Positions 61,866-64,000 of a stretch of 64,000 nt of DNA are shown here, piece by piece; the first letter of the stretch is position 1; each line of letters starts with the position of its first letter. The position numbers were made by a program, and so were the translations under genes. This DNA comes from JBDHDH01 sp039591615. Its GTDB lineage: Bacteria; Gemmatimonadota; Gemmatimonadetes; Gemmatimonadales; GWC2-71-9. The notes under the pieces were generated by a model that saw only the letters and a program-made list of their open reading frames with translations, did no database searches and was not told the DNA's origin. The DNA lies in the NCBI GenBank assembly GCA_039591615.1, contig JBDHDH010000024.1, positions 6,263 to 70,262 of the forward strand, given 5' to 3'.

Positions 61866-64000
61866 CTACGGCCGAGCGCTATAGCCGAAGCGTTCCTCCA
61901 GCTGTTGCAGCCCGACCGGCTCTCCCAGGATCGTGAGGCGGTCCCCTTCTTCCAGCACCGTGCCCCCGCGCGGAACGATCGGCTGCCCCCTCCGGAGGAT
62001 CATCGCCACCAGGCTCCCTTCGGGCATCTCGAGTTCCCGGAGCGCCCTGCCGATGAGGGTTTCGGTGTTGCTGCCCGTTTCGACGCGGAGCGAAAGGAAG
62101 CGATCGTCCCGCAGCAGCGTTTCCTTCAGTTCTTGCTCGTCCAGATCCGCCACCCACTCGTCCATGAAACCATCGTCGTCCACCCTTCCCGCCAGTTGTG
62201 CCAGGATGCGCAGATGCCGCCCGGGATCGCTCTCGCCGCTCACCAAGAAGAAGACGGCCCGGATGGGAACCTGAGACGCCTGCCGCACGAGGCTCTCGTC
62301 ACCGGTATCGACGCGGACACCGCCCGAACACCGCACAAGGACCATTCCCGAGTCGTCGAACCCCGGGAGCCGCGTATGGAGCAGGGCGGCGCCGTGGGAA
62401 ACCGGGGTCCCTCCCATCTGCGTCCCCCGTGAGAAGTCTCCCGCCAGATAGACCGCCGTAGCGGGAACGTGCACGGCCAATCGTTCTGAGGCGTCAGCAA
62501 TGATCCGCTCGAGGCTGGTGGGTTCCGGGAGATCGATCACCTCGGCGCGGGCGATTACCACGTCGAAGGGATCTTCTGCGCGGAGGCCTTTCTCCTGCAT
62601 GATTTCGCGGAGCTCCCGATCGAGCCCAGCGAAGCGGCGGCGGCCAAGGCGTTCAAACACGTGATAGATGGCTCCTTCACGAGCCAGATGGCCCCGGGCG
62701 TAGTAGGTATACCACGCGAGACTCAAGGTCACCACGGCCATTGTGAACAGCGCCGGAAACCAGCCCATCTCCGCGACGAGTACGAACGGAAAGACGATCC
62801 CCGCCAGCTGCATCCAGGGATAGAGTGGTGACCGAAAGCCCGGATCGTACGCTTCGATCCGGCTCTCCCGCATCACCACCACGGCGACATTGACGAGGGC
62901 GAAGATGGTCAGCTGGAGCGAGCTCGCCAGCTTTGCCACCTGTTCCACATCCAGCACGACGAGGAAGACCACAAGGACGGTACAGGTGATGAGGATCGCC
63001 GGCACTGGCGTTCGGAAGCGTCCCATCTTCTTGAAGTAGTCGGGGACCAGATGGTCTCTGGCCATGGCTAGGGGATAGCGGGACGCGGCCATGATCCCCG
63101 CGTTCGACATCGAGGCAAAAGCCGCGATGGCGGCGGCGACAACGAGCAGCACTCCGATGCGACCTGGGAGCCAGTGAAAGATCACCCCCGCAGTGTCTGC
63201 CACGGGGGTGAGGCTGGCGCTCAGTCGTCCGGGACCGAGCGCCGCAACCATGATGAATACGCCAAGGACGTAGATCAAGGTCACGGAACCGAGCGACAGT
63301 GCCATCCCCAACGGAATGTTGCGATCGGGGTCGGTTACTTCTTCCGCCAAACTCGCAACTTTCGTGAGACCGATGTACGACACGAACACGAGCCCGACCG
63401 TGGCCAGTAGCCCGTCGATCCCTTCGGGCATGAACGGGGTGAATCGGGCTCCAACCGTCATACCCTCGTGTCCGAGGACAAACTCGACCAGTCCGTCGAC
63501 GATGAACGCGCCAAGCACCGCTAGGAGCGTGAGCACCAGGACGCGGAGGAAGCCGCTGGACTGCTTGGCACCCACGATGTTCAGAGTGGCGAAGAGCGCG
63601 GTGAGCGCGATGGCCAGTGGCTTGAGCGGGACATCGAGGAATATGGCCAGGTAGGCGCCCATTCCGATGAGCGCAAAGGCGCTCTTGAGCACCAACGTGA
63701 GCCAGGTCCCGACGCCTCCGATCGTGCACCAACGTGAGCCAGGTCCCGACGCCTCCGATCGTGCCGACCAGCGGGCCCATTGTACGATCCAGAAAGAAGT
63801 ACGTCCCGCCGGCCCGCGGCATGGCCGTGGCGAGCTCGGCCTTGCTCATCATCGCCGGGACGATGAGCAGCGCTGACAATAGGTAAGCAAGCACCACGGA
63901 TGGGCCTGCCTTGGCGGCGGCAAGGCCAGGGAGTAGGAAGAACCCCGAGCTGAACATCGCGCCGGTGCTGATGACGTATACGTCAAACAGCGTCAGCTGT
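61866..64000 (-). pseudogene. APC amino-acid permease with EIIA-like and TrkA-C domains; frameshifted and 5'-partial
   Basis: The gene runs off the window at 64000. The upstream frame encodes the first APC helices (FDVYVISTG, MFSSGFFLLPGLAAAKAG, RAGGTYFFLDR, then GGVGTWLTLV) and is then broken near 63728; the downstream frame continues with LKSAFALIGMGAYLAIFLDV and the remaining helices. The break is an exact 37-bp tandem duplication (63691-63727 and 63728-63764); removing one copy restores one frame. After about 13 helices there is a soluble part: a PTS EIIA-like domain with a His in SHGAALLHTRLPG, then RAVFFLVSGESDPGRHL, and a TrkA-C/RCK-C domain at the end. This joins amino-acid transport to possible phospho- and ligand regulation. 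Confidence 0.88.
63691..63764. repeat. perfect 37-bp tandem duplication
   Basis: Two identical adjacent copies, each beginning ACCAACGTGAGCC and ending CGATCGTGC, within the permease gene. As 37 is not a multiple of 3 it shifts the frame. Confidence 0.95.

Noticed and set aside
63728..63957. Separate small membrane protein upstream of the permease
   Set aside because: Its sequence is the N-terminal part of the same APC permease, separated only by the 37-bp duplication.

Overview
The window is GC-rich, gene-dense DNA, most likely from a member of Gemmatimonadota. Acidobacteriota is the main alternative. This is inferred from family content: an ADOP-type duplicated permease, large Ser/Thr kinases fused to TPR or PEGA modules, three ~1060-residue VPS10/BNR-repeat secreted proteins, penicillin-acylase-family hydrolases, DinB-like proteins, an SNF symporter and many lipoproteins or signal-peptide proteins of a two-membrane cell. 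There is no rRNA, phage, integrase, IS transposase or CRISPR array. The gene order reads as a chromosomal housekeeping and envelope region.

Layout. 1-4.1 kb: a small membrane/coiled-coil protein, then a 1205-residue protein joining an XRE-like HTH, a Ser/Thr kinase and a full ADOP/MacB-like permease. 4.2-11.8 kb (minus strand): a SnoaL-like lipoprotein and a TPR protein, then a tightly overlapping run of penicillin acylase, small membrane protein, DinB remnant, DinB protein and SNF symporter. 12-17 kb: HerA-like ATPase, DUF4332 helix-hairpin-helix protein, sialidase-like lipoprotein and a small secreted protein. 17.2-22.1 kb: a four-gene overlapping operon (PPC-domain lipoprotein, zinc-ribbon kinase with PEGA tail, TPR-like secreted protein, outer-membrane-barrel-like protein). 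22.2-31.2 kb: acyl-CoA synthetase fragment, TerC protein, citrate synthase, the TIGR03545/TIGR03546 pair, S23-type four-helix protein, ADP-forming acyl-CoA synthetase and a KamA-family radical SAM enzyme. 31.3-45 kb: frameshifted TIGR01777 epimerase, S26 peptidase, diguanylate cyclase, kinase-TPR sensor, second penicillin acylase, tRNA-Thr(CGT), tRNA-Leu(GAG), VOC protein, receiver protein, ATP-grasp ligase and NifU-domain protein. 45-55 kb: three VPS10/BNR paralogues, one divergent from the other two. 55-64 kb: EgtD, CAP-domain protein, MOSC-MsrB pair, EVE protein, alpha/beta hydrolase, dodecin, an internally deleted CMD/AhpD protein, succinate-semialdehyde-type dehydrogenase and an APC permease with EIIA-like and TrkA-C domains that a 37-bp duplication frameshifts.

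Three themes recur. Ser/Thr kinases appear in three different architectures, each joined to an envelope module. Gene decay is frequent: an ACS N-terminal fragment, a DinB fragment, a CMD protein lacking its catalytic centre, a frameshifted epimerase and a duplication-broken permease. Two families of short tandem repeats are dispersed mostly between genes: a 9-bp GCGGGANNN family and a 7-bp TAGGTGY family. The 9-bp family also appears in frame inside two genes as linkers. All functional calls rest on motif recognition by eye; no database search was run.
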